Positions 1-7,232 of a stretch of DNA of 24,697 nt are shown one piece after another. The number at the start of each line of letters is the position of its first letter. Positions within the stretch are counted from its first letter, which is position 1. The position numbers and the translations under genes were made by a program. The notes beneath the pieces were generated by a model, which was not told the DNA's origin, did not search any database, and worked only from the letters and a program-made list of their open reading frames with translations. This stretch comes from Planctomycetaceae bacterium (GTDB lineage Bacteria > Planctomycetota > Planctomycetia > Pirellulales > Pirellulaceae): NCBI GenBank assembly GCA_002685655.1, contig NYXM01000140.1:1-24697 (forward strand), read 5' to 3'.

Positions 1-91
1 AAACTCATCCCAAGTGAGGCCCTTCTTGTGAAGAGCAATTCAAGCTACTGCCACCAGCAACCTTACGTCGATTAAGTGCCATTCACTCCCG

Positions 92-120
92 ACCCCTTTC
101 CGGTCAAAACCCCTTTCCGG
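92..120. repeat. 12-bp tandem direct repeat ACCCCTTTCCGG x2
   Basis: Two exact copies of ACCCCTTTCCGG start 17 bp apart, just past the 3' end of the GH5 gene. It may be the relic of a short dispersed repeat. No coding function is visible. Confidence 0.6.
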
Positions 121-121
121 C

Positions 122-142
122 CAACACCATTGAACGGTGTTG
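122..142 (-). terminator. hairpin just after the GH5 stop codon
   Basis: A perfect 7-bp stem (CAACACC / GGTGTTG, loop of 7) begins four bases beyond the minus-strand stop codon at 146-148. The tail contains a short TTTT run after GGCCGGAAAGGGG rather than an immediate U-tract. It is a plausible but imperfect intrinsic terminator. Confidence 0.45.
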
Positions 143-145
143 CGG

Positions 146-1717
146 CTATTTGGCCTTCGGCAGGAGAGCTTCCTTCAACGGCTCGAGCCAAGTGCTCTTT
201 CTTGAATCGTAGATGCCGAACCCCGCGCAAAATTCCCAGTAAGCGAAACTCATCTTGCGTTTGACAGCCTCGTCGGCAACGAAGCGAGTCCAACGGACGC
301 GTGATTCGAGATCGCTTTTGCTGTAAGCACCGAATTCGCCCAGGAAGATTGGTCGGCGATGTCTGAGGCTCCAGGCGAGCGCTTTGTCGAGATCAGCGAT
401 CACGGCCTGACGCTCTGCAGGCGTGCCGGTCCACGTAGTGCCGAGCCACTGGTTCGACTGTTTTCCAGTCCAACTGGCGCCCTGATGCGTGAATTGAAAG
501 GGACTGTAATAGTGAAAGGTGACAACCAGATTGTGGTCCTTCTCGGGCAACACCAGACTCTGCATCGCATTGACGCCGTTCCAGTCAGGTGGGCCGACGA
601 CGATCTTCCGCGTGGGGTTCGTTTTGCGTACGAGGGCAATCCCCTCGGCGGCCAGCTCGTTCCACGTATCGGCGTCCAGATTCGCGTGCGGTTCGTTTAG
701 CAGTTCGAAGTAGAGCGACGGTGGGCAGTCCTTGAAACGCTCGGCGATCTGTTTCCAGAGGGCCAGGAAACGGTCGTGGTGTTCGTGGGGGTGGTCGAAG
801 ATCTCGCGGTAATGGTGCATGTTAAGCACAGCATATAACTGCTGCGACGTCGCCTGCTGAATCGCCCACTCGACGCGATCAAAGAACGCCGGTTCAATTG
901 TGTACGGTGCCTCGTCGGCTGCATGAGCCGACCACCGGACGGGAATGCGCACCGAGTTGAACCCTGCCGAATGGATGAGATCGAAGTAGCGATCTTCGAG
1001 TCGTACGCCCCACGCGCCTTCGTGTGGAGCTTCCAGCATATTTCCCAAATTGACGCCGCGGCCCAGTGCTGGTGTGAGACTCTTGAAGAATTCGTCGGAT
1101 ATTGCGTTATCGAGGACAGAGGAACCGTAGGGAACGGCGCGGATATTGTCGACGATGAAGCGGTGAGACTTTTTGGGGCGATCGAGCAAGACCGAAACGG
1201 ACACGATGTTCGATTGATCGATGGGGTGGTTCGTTTCGCCGTGCCAGCTACCGAACGGGACTTGGAGCGTGGCCGTGCCATGCGGCCGAACAGTCACCGA
1301 CTCGGTATTGTTGTTCTTCGTACCGTCGGCGCCGGGGTTGTTGACTGACAGCAGTACTCGAACCGACTCGTCTTGCGGATTGATAACATCCATCTCGACA
1401 GCGAAGAATCCCGAGAGGTTCCACTTGCCCGTTGCAGGAGTGATCGTTACGCCTGGCCAAGAAGGCTGCGCACGGGCGTCAATCTGAAGGGCCTTGCCGC
1501 CTTCGGACGTCACTTCCTGGATCGACACACGGTTGGGTGTCAGTTTGACTGATGTTGCGATCTCGAAGTCGACCAACAGGAGCGGCTCGCTAGGCTCATC
1601 GTCGGCACGCATGATCCCGGATAACGCCACGGTCATCAGCAGGACGCTCGCCGTCAGGCCACATGTATGGACAGAATGGTTTGGTCGTGTTGTGCGACTC
1701 GACCTCGCAGTGTTCAT
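146..1717 (-). CDS. secreted GH5 cellulase-like glycoside hydrolase with N-terminal beta-sandwich module
   Basis: This encodes about 523 residues. After a signal peptide (hydrophobic stretch about 20-35, cleavage near MRA-DD), a beta-sandwich, CBM-like module spans roughly 40-185. A GH5-type (beta/alpha)8 barrel follows at about 200-520. Family landmarks are the GVNLGN opening, VRIPVRW, NMHHY, the acid/base Glu342 in LLNEPH, HYYSPF, and the nucleophile Glu461 in FLGEFG. Both catalytic glutamates are present, so the enzyme should be active on beta-1,4- or related glucans/mannans in the periplasm or outside the cell; the exact substrate cannot be read. I chose the start at 1717 because AGAAGG at 1727-1732 lies 9 nt upstream and the signal peptide follows. 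The nearby ATG at 1726 abuts that AGAAGG. The open frame continues upstream to 2182, but through repeats and the SDR gene. It is separated from the SDR gene by 259 bp of palindromic DNA, so it is probably transcribed alone. Confidence 0.9.
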   Translation of the reverse strand: MNTARSSRTTRPNHSVHTCGLTASVLLMTVALSGIMRADDEPSEPLLLVDFEIATSVKLTPNRVSIQEVTSEGGKALQIDARAQPSWPGVTITPATGKWNLSGFFAVEMDVINPQDESVRVLLSVNNPGADGTKNNNTESVTVRPHGTATLQVPFGSWHGETNHPIDQSNIVSVSVLLDRPKKSHRFIVDNIRAVPYGSSVLDNAISDEFFKSLTPALGRGVNLGNMLEAPHEGAWGVRLEDRYFDLIHSAGFNSVRIPVRWSAHAADEAPYTIEPAFFDRVEWAIQQATSQQLYAVLNMHHYREIFDHPHEHHDRFLALWKQIAERFKDCPPSLYFELLNEPHANLDADTWNELAAEGIALVRKTNPTRKIVVGPPDWNGVNAMQSLVLPEKDHNLVVTFHYYSPFQFTHQGASWTGKQSNQWLGTTWTGTPAERQAVIADLDKALAWSLRHRRPIFLGEFGAYSKSDLESRVRWTRFVADEAVKRKMSFAYWEFCAGFGIYDSRKSTWLEPLKEALLPKAK

Positions 1718-1726
1718 CTCTGTCAT

Positions 1727-1732
1727 CCTTCT
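1727..1732 (-). promoter_or_regulatory. ribosome binding site deciding the GH5 start
   Basis: AGAAGG lies 9 nt before the ATG at 1717 and 0 nt before the ATG at 1726, favouring 1717. Confidence 0.5.
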
Positions 1733-1784
1733 GGTCGACTTATGTGCTGTGTGCAAGGCAAGTGACCGATGAGAAACTCTTGCT

Positions 1785-1841
1785 GAGGATCGCCCGATCA
1801 ACAACTGCCGTATAGTCGTTGTTCGCTCCGCGAACATAACG
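1785..1841 (+). repeat. half copy of the CGCTCCGCG double-hairpin repeat (element A)
   Basis: TAGTCGTTG and a hairpin of GTTCGC / GCGAAC around TCC (1821-1835) form one arm of the family that is complete at 21910-21967. From 1808 to 1836 it is identical to 21906-21934. The 28 bp before it (from GAGGATCG at 1785) match 18 of 28 positions with the same-distance flank of the copy at 18036, so the repeat unit is longer than the palindrome. The right arm is missing. It lies upstream of the GH5 gene. Confidence 0.75.
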
Positions 1842-1849
1842 CCAAGTCG

Positions 1850-1935
1850 AAGTGGGCCGGACCAAGTGCAGCGCAGTTTTGGCTCAAGATTGGCACAGAG
1901 CGTTGGTACTGCACTGCGATTGGTCCGGCCTACTT
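1850..1935. repeat. 28-bp inverted repeat with GGCCGGACC core
   Basis: Arms at 1850-1877 and 1908-1935 match at 24 of 28 positions and flank a 30-bp spacer. Both contain GGCCGGACCAA. It sits between the SDR stop (1977) and the GH5 start, and could act as a bidirectional terminator or as a REP/MITE-like element. The GTGGGCCGG / CCGGCCTAC motif recurs at 8855-8880, suggesting a dispersed family. Confidence 0.75.
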
Positions 1936-1976
1936 GACTGAAACTCGATGAGTGTATTCTACTACACGGCACGACG

Positions 1977-2795
1977 TCAGGCGGGCCAGAGTTGAGCTCC
2001 TCCATCGACGCGTAACGCCTGACCGGTAACAAAGGCACCTTGCGGCCCTGCGAAGAATTCGACGACGCGGGCCACTTCATCCACAAGCGCGATGCGCTCC
2101 AGTGTTCCTTCTGTAACCATTCTTTCCTGGTCAACTTGGCGGGTGCCCAGGTAACGACCGGTTCGCGTCTCGCCCGGAGCAAGACTGTTGGCCGTCACGT
2201 TATGTCGCCGTAGTTGGTCCGCCAGGCAACGCGTGTACGCGACGACACCCGCTTTCGCCGTGGAGTAGATCGCACTGTTCTCGGTTCCCCCGAAGGCTTC
2301 GATCGAGCTGATCGTGATGATGCGCCCCGAGCGGCGCGGGATCATGCCCCGAGCAACCTGCTGGCAGACCAAAATGGTGCTCAATAAGTTGCGATCGAGC
2401 ACAGAGCGTATGTCGATTTCCTTAATCGTGACCGCATCGTTCGGGTCGGGCTTCCCCCCAGCGGCCGCAATATCGCCTCCCGCGTTGTGGACCAAGATGT
2501 CGATTGGGCTCAGCTCATTGGTGATCGTCTCTACAACACGCTCGACTTGATCGCTCTGCGTCAAATCTCCAAGGACACGCACAGTTCGGACGTCGAACTG
2601 GTCACCGATTTGCGCGGCCGTATCAGACAGCGTCGTACCTTCTGCGTATTCTGCGGGCCCGTGTTCGCGCATTCCGTGCACACCAATGGCACACCCTAGC
2701 GCAGCGAGGCGTTCGGCAAACGCACGTCCCAAGCCGCGACCTGCCCCGGTTACGAGGGCCGTCTTTCCTTCGAGCATACGAGCAGTGTCAGTCAT
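1977..2795 (-). CDS. SDR-family NAD(P)-dependent oxidoreductase (FabG-like)
   Basis: This 272-residue protein is a classical short-chain dehydrogenase/reductase of normal length. The Rossmann glycine motif TGAGRGLG is at residues 16-23 and NAGG is the usual structural motif. The catalytic set is Ser164, Tyr177 and Lys181 (YSTAK). The C-terminal VTGQALRVDGG matches the family. It should interconvert a hydroxyl and a keto group in the cytoplasm using NAD(H) or NADP(H). There is no signal peptide, so it is separate from the exported enzymes around it, and its substrate cannot be inferred. The start at 2795 has AAGGA 7 nt upstream. Palindromic elements on both sides (1850-1935 and 2820-2890) isolate it, so co-transcription with its neighbours is uncertain. 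Confidence 0.9.
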   Translation of the reverse strand: MTDTARMLEGKTALVTGAGRGLGRAFAERLAALGCAIGVHGMREHGPAEYAEGTTLSDTAAQIGDQFDVRTVRVLGDLTQSDQVERVVETITNELSPIDILVHNAGGDIAAAGGKPDPNDAVTIKEIDIRSVLDRNLLSTILVCQQVARGMIPRRSGRIITISSIEAFGGTENSAIYSTAKAGVVAYTRCLADQLRRHNVTANSLAPGETRTGRYLGTRQVDQERMVTEGTLERIALVDEVARVVEFFAGPQGAFVTGQALRVDGGAQLWPA

Positions 2796-2819
2796 GTGAT
2801 TCCTTTTTCTGTTACCTTC

Positions 2820-2890
2820 AAAAAGGGGACGGGTACCGTTGTGCGAAGCACGCTATGGGCCGTGCCGGCAACGGTACCTGACCCCTTTTT
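2820..2890. repeat. palindromic element with GGTACC-containing 22-bp arms
   Basis: Arms at 2820-2841 and 2869-2890 match at 20 of 22 positions. Each runs from AAAAAGGGG to GGTACCGTTG on one strand or the other. An inner stem GCACG (2848-2852) / CGTGC (2861-2865) fills the centre, making a nested hairpin. It lies between the SDR start and the flavodoxin stop. A third copy of the arm is at 3373-3394. It resembles REP-type elements mobilised by REP-associated tyrosine transposases, but no such gene is in this window. Confidence 0.8.
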
Positions 2891-2937
2891 GAACCTGGAT
2901 ACTGGAATTGTGAGGACGCGCGTCAAGAGGATGCTGG

Positions 2938-3351
2938 TCAATCCACGGATGCGGCAAACGAAGCGAACTCGCTGCCGGGATCCATGCCGCGATACTTGAA
3001 CTGTCCGACGACGTTTGCACCTCTACTCTCCAAACCGTTTGCCATGCGGGATAACAGTTTTCCAGTCGCTAACTTGTAAGTGCAAAACACCACCGCTTTC
3101 TTGCCCGCCAGGTCTCCCAACCGGTTGATGAAACTCATGGACTCCTTTGTCGGGTGTTGGAGAACGATGAACAGACCCTGCGTCCAGCTCCCAACGCAGA
3201 TGAGATCTGCTTCTGACGCTTCAGCCGGGTCGGCTTCCGCGACCGACTGGACCTGGCAGTGATGGCCATGCTCCTCCAGCGCTTTGCCCATGGCCTCCGC
3301 TGCCTTCGCGGTGGTGCCAGTACGACTGTCATACACGATTGCTACCTTCAT
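2938..3351 (-). CDS. flavodoxin-like protein
   Basis: This 137-residue protein starts with the flavodoxin beta1-loop (MKVAIVYDSRTGTT), whose T-G-x-T-type residues form the FMN phosphate-binding loop. The alternating beta/alpha pattern continues through ICVGSWTQG (about residues 50-58, the usual FMN-contact loop) and KKAVVFCTYK. Length and order fit a short-chain flavodoxin, a cytoplasmic one-electron carrier or NAD(P)H-quinone reductase-like protein. I chose the start at 3351 because AGGAGG at 3359-3364 lies 7 nt upstream. The longer frame from 3375 would translate the repeat next to it. The gene sits between two same-orientation copies of the GGTACC repeat arm (2869-2890 and 3373-3394), so it may have been inserted or moved as a unit. 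Its redox partner is not evident. Confidence 0.85.
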   Translation of the reverse strand: MKVAIVYDSRTGTTAKAAEAMGKALEEHGHHCQVQSVAEADPAEASEADLICVGSWTQGLFIVLQHPTKESMSFINRLGDLAGKKAVVFCTYKLATGKLLSRMANGLESRGANVVGQFKYRGMDPGSEFASFAASVD

Positions 3352-3358
3352 CAAGTCT

Positions 3359-3364
3359 CCTCCT
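3359..3364 (-). promoter_or_regulatory. strong ribosome binding site of the flavodoxin gene
   Basis: A perfect AGGAGG with 7-nt spacing to the ATG at 3351 fixes the start downstream of the alternative ATG at 3375. Confidence 0.75.
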
Positions 3365-3372
3365 CTTTTCGG

Positions 3373-3394
3373 CAACGGTACCTGGCCCCTTTTT
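3373..3394. repeat. solo copy of the GGTACC repeat arm
   Basis: The 22 bp match the right arm at 2869-2890 at 21 of 22 positions, in the same orientation. It fills most of the 48-bp gap between the stop codon of the large haem protein (3400) and the flavodoxin start, sitting directly next to its ribosome binding site. Confidence 0.8.
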
Positions 3395-3399
3395 GGACC

Positions 3400-6300
3400 C
3401 TATTCCAATGCCGGTCCTGCGATACGCTCACCTCTTTGCTGACGTTTCTGGTCGCTAGGATCGAAGGTGCCGTAGAAGAGCGCGTTGGCATCCATCCAGG
3501 TAGCAAGACGCTGGATGTCGTCGTCGGCAAGTTCAACACCTTCGTGTCCTGCTAGAAGTAACGCCATCAGTTTACTCGCTCGAGCACCGAACAGGTCTGG
3601 TTGAGTCTGTGGTTCATGGTTGGCTTTCGGAGAGCCTTTCCATTGCGAAAAGGGAACCATTGGCGCCAAGGCGTTGTAAGACGCGGTGAAACTCCCTTCC
3701 GCTGCACCGGTCAAGACGACGTCTCCGGCTGCTTTCGGGCCGCTGTGGCAATCGACGCAGTACTTGTCGAGAACGGGTTGAACCAAGATCGGATAGCTCA
3801 ACGGCTTGGACCCATCCGGCCCCGCGGCAATCGTCGAGGGAGCCCGCATTCTTGCCAGCGCCGAAAATCGGTTGTCTGGAACGCGACTGCGGTATTGATG
3901 ACAGCCAATGCACGTGGCGTGCTCGCCCGGTTGCAGGTACGTCAGGCTCCGCATCGTCTGAACGGCCATTCCCTGTTCGTCCAGAACCTGGAATAAGAGA
4001 GGAATTCCAGCCGGGGCGCGAAAGTACGCCGAACCATCGGGTTCCACGGGAACTGTTCCCAGAACCTGCTTACCCGGCGAGGCATTCGCCAATCCGACTC
4101 GCGGCGTGTTGGCGTGAGGCGTCGTCTTCGGCAGCACTTGTAGAATCCGGAGTCGCTCGATGGGTACCTGCGCCGGGAGTTTCGGCCAGCTTTCGTTAAC
4201 GTTCTGCACAAAGAAAGTGCCTTCACCCTCGTGCGTCTCTCGCAGTGTGGACACCAGAGCGGGCGGGCGCTGGCGGGCTCGTAGCGGCGTCGGCCAGAGA
4301 CTACCGATGTTGACGTCGCGATAGATGAGTTCCTTATTTCCAAAACGATCTGCGAGATAAAGGCCAAACATGTTGGCCGCGTTGGCATCAGGCTCTCCGA
4401 TCAGCGGATCAAAGCTGTATGCGGCGAGGAAGTAACTCTCCGAGAGTGGATACGGAGTGCGGTAGCAGTGTCCCGGCCAGCGCTGCTCTTCCGTGGGCAC
4501 CGTCGGTGTCGAAGAGACGCCAGTGGGAGCGTGCCATCGTTGGACGCGAGATTCGCTCTCCGGAAAGAGTGCATCTGGAGTGAGCCGGGTTATCGGTCTG
4601 GGACCGTCGACTCCCCTAGCCACATCCAACAAGATGATCGAACCAGCCGTCATGGCATGGTGCGCGCCGGCCGTCGCCATCACGCGGTTCGAGCCTGGCA
4701 CGGGACGCGCTTCCCAGATTCCTACCGGGTTAAAAGTGTTGTTGCCATAAAAGGCACGGACGTCGCTGCCGTCTGGACGCACGCTCCAAAGCTGCTGATA
4801 GTGGACCGCGTTTCGATCCACATAATCCCAACGCGTATAGATGATGCGACCGTCGTTGAGTACGGCTGGGTCCCATTCGTGAGTCTCGTGAAATGAGATG
4901 ACTCGCGGATCCGAGCCATCGGCCTCGACAACGGCCATCGTGTAAACGGGACACGGGCCCCGGCCACAACGATGAAAGCCCCCTCGCCGTGTTGAAAGAA
5001 AGAGGATCTTCCCGTTCGGTAGATAGCGGGGCGAAAAGTCATCGAATGGTCCTTCGGTGAGCTGTCGGAGATTCGAGCCGTCGGCCGCCATCTCGAAGAG
5101 GTGGTAGTGTCGATCCTGCATGCTCTCCCGATCAGGTGGCGCCGAATCGGCCTCGCAGAAAGCAAACAGCACGCGACGTCCATCCCACGACACTTCGGGA
5201 TGCTGATAGCTGCCGGTAGGCAGTGCCGCTAGTTGGCGACACTGCATCGAATTTCCTGGCTCATCGAGAACGAAAACGCCTCCACCTGGGCGCGCACACA
5301 TCCCGGAATACTGCGTCAACTGGTGGCTAAAGCTGCTTGGCACGCGTTTAACAAAAAGAAGCGGTCCAGTGTCGGCCAGCGGATTCTCGAATGCGATACG
5401 TCTGCGCTCGATATGGACGCGTCGCCATAGATCTTCCCATTGCGAGTCGTTCGCCGCGTTCTCAGTCGACAAGGTTGCCCACGCGTTGCGCAATTCCTTC
5501 CACGTATCGTTGAGATCAACAAGCGGGACCTCTGCCGCAGTCAGATCTTGGATCAGGCGGTCGCCTCGCTCCAGTACATTCTGGATGGCCAGTTTCCAGG
5601 AGCGAGGTTCACGATCGGTCCCGATTCCATCCTGCATCCGCCAGTCCCACTCGACGAGCTCCTGTTCAATCGATCGGCGCAGCTGCGGCAGTGGCCGCGG
5701 CGGGAACTGCTCTTCTTCTTGCGGAAAGACGAACGGTATGTCGTACGATCGTTCCTTTGACGTGCAGCGCAGCCTTCGCCAGCGAACTCCCGCCTCGCCC
5801 TCAATGCCACGGGTTGACACCATAATCGAAGACGTTTCTTCGACATCGCTGAGTTCGGTCTCGAACGCCACGGACTCGCCACTCCGAACTCTCCGTGTCA
5901 CACGTTTTCCACCAATTGAGAGCTGGACCTCAGCCTGCTTTCCGTAGACGACAGCGACTTCGGCAGTGATCCTCAACGGCTCGACGATATTCTCTACCGG
6001 GATGACGAAGCGAACATCTTCGTCATGCCGCACGCCGGCGGTGAACGTCCCGGCGGGTTCCATCACGGCGACCTGAGGACCCGATTCTCCTGCGATCAAC
6101 GAGAAGCCGCATACGTTGGCGCTCGACGCTGGAGCCGGCTCACCAGCCAGCGATGTCGTGATCGCTCCGAAGAAAGGCGTTCTCGGATTGCGAACGAGAC
6201 GCGCTTCGGCCCAGTTCGCCATGTCGCAACCTATCCCGTTGCCAGAATCCGTGGCGATGAGGCGAAGCTCACGTGCGTTGCTCAGCGAGATCTGCACTTC

Positions 6301-6708
6301 TTTGGCCGGATCGCTGTCAGACATCAGCCCACTATCAAAAACGATCTCACCGTCAACTGCGATCCGAAAGACCACGCTCCCTTTGTTTCCACCTTGCCAT
6401 TGGACTCCAACCAGTGTGCGAAACTCAATGAACTGGCCCCTGAGACCGATCACGATTTCGCCGTTGGCGTGATGCCCCAACCCCCTCTCGAACGTCTGTT
6501 CCCCAATGCGCAAAGACGTGCCTTTCGTGCCGGGCACGGCCGCGGCCGTATCCACGCCAAAATCTCCCCACTGCTGCTGATGTTTGAATGAAATACCCAC
6601 CGTTTTGTCGCTGAGGAATTCCGCGGATTGGGCCACGCGTCCGACTAGCAAGGCCGGTAGGGTCAGAACCAGGACAACCAGAAGCACGCAGGAGCATAGA
6701 CGATGCAT
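3400..6708 (-). CDS. exported NPCBM / beta-propeller / diheme-motif protein (hydrazine synthase alpha middle-domain-like)
   Basis: This 1102-residue protein has a signal peptide (hydrophobic about 8-27, cleavage near AQSA-EF). An NPCBM-type sugar-binding domain follows at about 33-175, ending in the DMANW motif. Next come a beta-rich and charged linker, then a PD40/TolB-like propeller from about 450 with repeated DGS and DGRIIYTRWDYVD signatures. A conserved GTVP...DGS module precedes two c-type haem motifs, Cys933-x-x-Cys936-His937 and Cys984-x-x-Cys987-His988. The arrangement resembles the propeller plus haem part of hydrazine synthase alpha and its many planctomycete relatives. Those relatives are uncharacterised, and nothing here indicates hydrazine synthesis. 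A role in periplasmic electron transfer tied to glycan binding is inferred. Its propeller and haem module is paralogous to those at 9044-13096 and 17963-21847. The start at 6708 gives the signal peptide; the ribosome site (AGAGA) is weak. Confidence 0.85.
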   Translation of the reverse strand: MHRLCSCVLLVVLVLTLPALLVGRVAQSAEFLSDKTVGISFKHQQQWGDFGVDTAAAVPGTKGTSLRIGEQTFERGLGHHANGEIVIGLRGQFIEFRTLVGVQWQGGNKGSVVFRIAVDGEIVFDSGLMSDSDPAKEVQISLSNARELRLIATDSGNGIGCDMANWAEARLVRNPRTPFFGAITTSLAGEPAPASSANVCGFSLIAGESGPQVAVMEPAGTFTAGVRHDEDVRFVIPVENIVEPLRITAEVAVVYGKQAEVQLSIGGKRVTRRVRSGESVAFETELSDVEETSSIMVSTRGIEGEAGVRWRRLRCTSKERSYDIPFVFPQEEEQFPPRPLPQLRRSIEQELVEWDWRMQDGIGTDREPRSWKLAIQNVLERGDRLIQDLTAAEVPLVDLNDTWKELRNAWATLSTENAANDSQWEDLWRRVHIERRRIAFENPLADTGPLLFVKRVPSSFSHQLTQYSGMCARPGGGVFVLDEPGNSMQCRQLAALPTGSYQHPEVSWDGRRVLFAFCEADSAPPDRESMQDRHYHLFEMAADGSNLRQLTEGPFDDFSPRYLPNGKILFLSTRRGGFHRCGRGPCPVYTMAVVEADGSDPRVISFHETHEWDPAVLNDGRIIYTRWDYVDRNAVHYQQLWSVRPDGSDVRAFYGNNTFNPVGIWEARPVPGSNRVMATAGAHHAMTAGSIILLDVARGVDGPRPITRLTPDALFPESESRVQRWHAPTGVSSTPTVPTEEQRWPGHCYRTPYPLSESYFLAAYSFDPLIGEPDANAANMFGLYLADRFGNKELIYRDVNIGSLWPTPLRARQRPPALVSTLRETHEGEGTFFVQNVNESWPKLPAQVPIERLRILQVLPKTTPHANTPRVGLANASPGKQVLGTVPVEPDGSAYFRAPAGIPLLFQVLDEQGMAVQTMRSLTYLQPGEHATCIGCHQYRSRVPDNRFSALARMRAPSTIAAGPDGSKPLSYPILVQPVLDKYCVDCHSGPKAAGDVVLTGAAEGSFTASYNALAPMVPFSQWKGSPKANHEPQTQPDLFGARASKLMALLLAGHEGVELADDDIQRLATWMDANALFYGTFDPSDQKRQQRGERIAGPALE

Positions 6709-6800
6709 CAGCTGTTCTCTCTGTAATAAAGAAAGAAGAAAGTTACCGGCCAGATACCTAGGCTTTGTTAAGGCTAAGAATTAGGGTTGTCGAACCTGAT

Positions 6801-6856
6801 TGTCGTGGTTCGCTCCGCGAACCAAACGTTTTGATCGCGGAGCGATCAACGACTAT
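6801..6856. repeat. complete double-hairpin repeat (element B)
   Basis: The left arm folds as TGGTTCGC / GCGAACCA around TCC (6807-6825). The right arm folds as TTGATCGC / GCGATCAA around GGA (6832-6850). The two arms differ from each other in the stem, yet each local stem is perfectly paired. The ends read TTGTCG and CGACTA. It lies about 95 bp upstream of the start at 6708. Confidence 0.8.
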
Positions 6857-7037
6857 CTCGCTAGGCGACCGTTCTTCTCCAACCCTAAAATCAAAATTGG
6901 GCGTAGCGCCAGCAATGCCAATCCTACCAATCTAGATGGCCAATATACCAGACTATGACTCGCTAGATTAACAAACCTAACCAGTCCTGTATAATCACTT
7001 CGAGCAGACGCATCATCCCCCGGACCCTGCCCTCAGC

Positions 7038-7070
7038 AACCGAGCCTGACCGTTCGGTATAGACTCGGTT
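7038..7070 (+). promoter_or_regulatory. hairpin in the leader of the Nramp-like gene
   Basis: A perfect 7-bp stem AACCGAG (7038-7044) / CTCGGTT (7064-7070) encloses a second small palindrome ACCGTTCGGT (7049-7058). It lies about 160 nt before the start codon. It could be part of a structured leader or a terminator/attenuator. It matches no riboswitch I can recognise, including the manganese yybP-ykoY class. Confidence 0.3.
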
Positions 7071-7232
7071 CGTTCTTCGCATGTGCTGTCATAGAACGTG
7101 GTTGCGACCTTCCTGCCTGTCCCATGCCGCCAGCGCAAGTCGACCGGAGCAAGGCCAACGGCTGTGTGAGCAGAATAAAGATAGTATACCAACTAGAGTT
7201 TAACTACATTAATCCCTACCCATTGGAGCTTT

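Larger units (their letters stand above)
1..145. other. non-coding region downstream of the GH5 gene
   Basis: No credible gene is seen here. It holds a direct repeat of ACCCCTTTCCGG at 92-103 and 109-120 (period 17) and the hairpin at 122-142. The repeat resembles the GGGG-containing arms of the palindromic element near 2820-2890 only in its C4T3 core, so any relationship is weak. Confidence 0.5.
6709..7232. other. divergent intergenic region
   Basis: This 524-bp region separates the minus-strand haem protein from the plus-strand transporter and must hold both promoters. No gene is supported. It contains the double-hairpin palindrome at 6801-6856, enclosed by a 9-bp inverted pair TTAGGGTTG (6782-6790) / CAACCCTAA (6881-6889). 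A separate 7-bp hairpin lies at 7038-7070. No clear -10/-35 pair was recognised. Confidence 0.6.

Noticed and set aside
923..1348. Plus-strand open frame opposite the GH5 catalytic domain
   Set aside because: It is antisense to clear catalytic motifs and shows no domain, signal or ribosome site of its own.
1718..2182. Upstream extension of the GH5 reading frame
   Set aside because: The extra residues overlap the SDR gene and run through two palindromic repeats; the signal peptide and ribosome site place the start at 1717.
3400..6708. Reading the haem proteins as true hydrazine synthase and the organism as anammox
   Set aside because: Only the propeller and haem region is similar; no beta/gamma subunits or hydrazine dehydrogenase are present, and the added sugar-binding and HEAT domains argue for another role.
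7100..7232. Metal or cobalamin riboswitch before the transporter
   Set aside because: The conserved boxes of the yybP-ykoY and cobalamin classes were looked for and not found.
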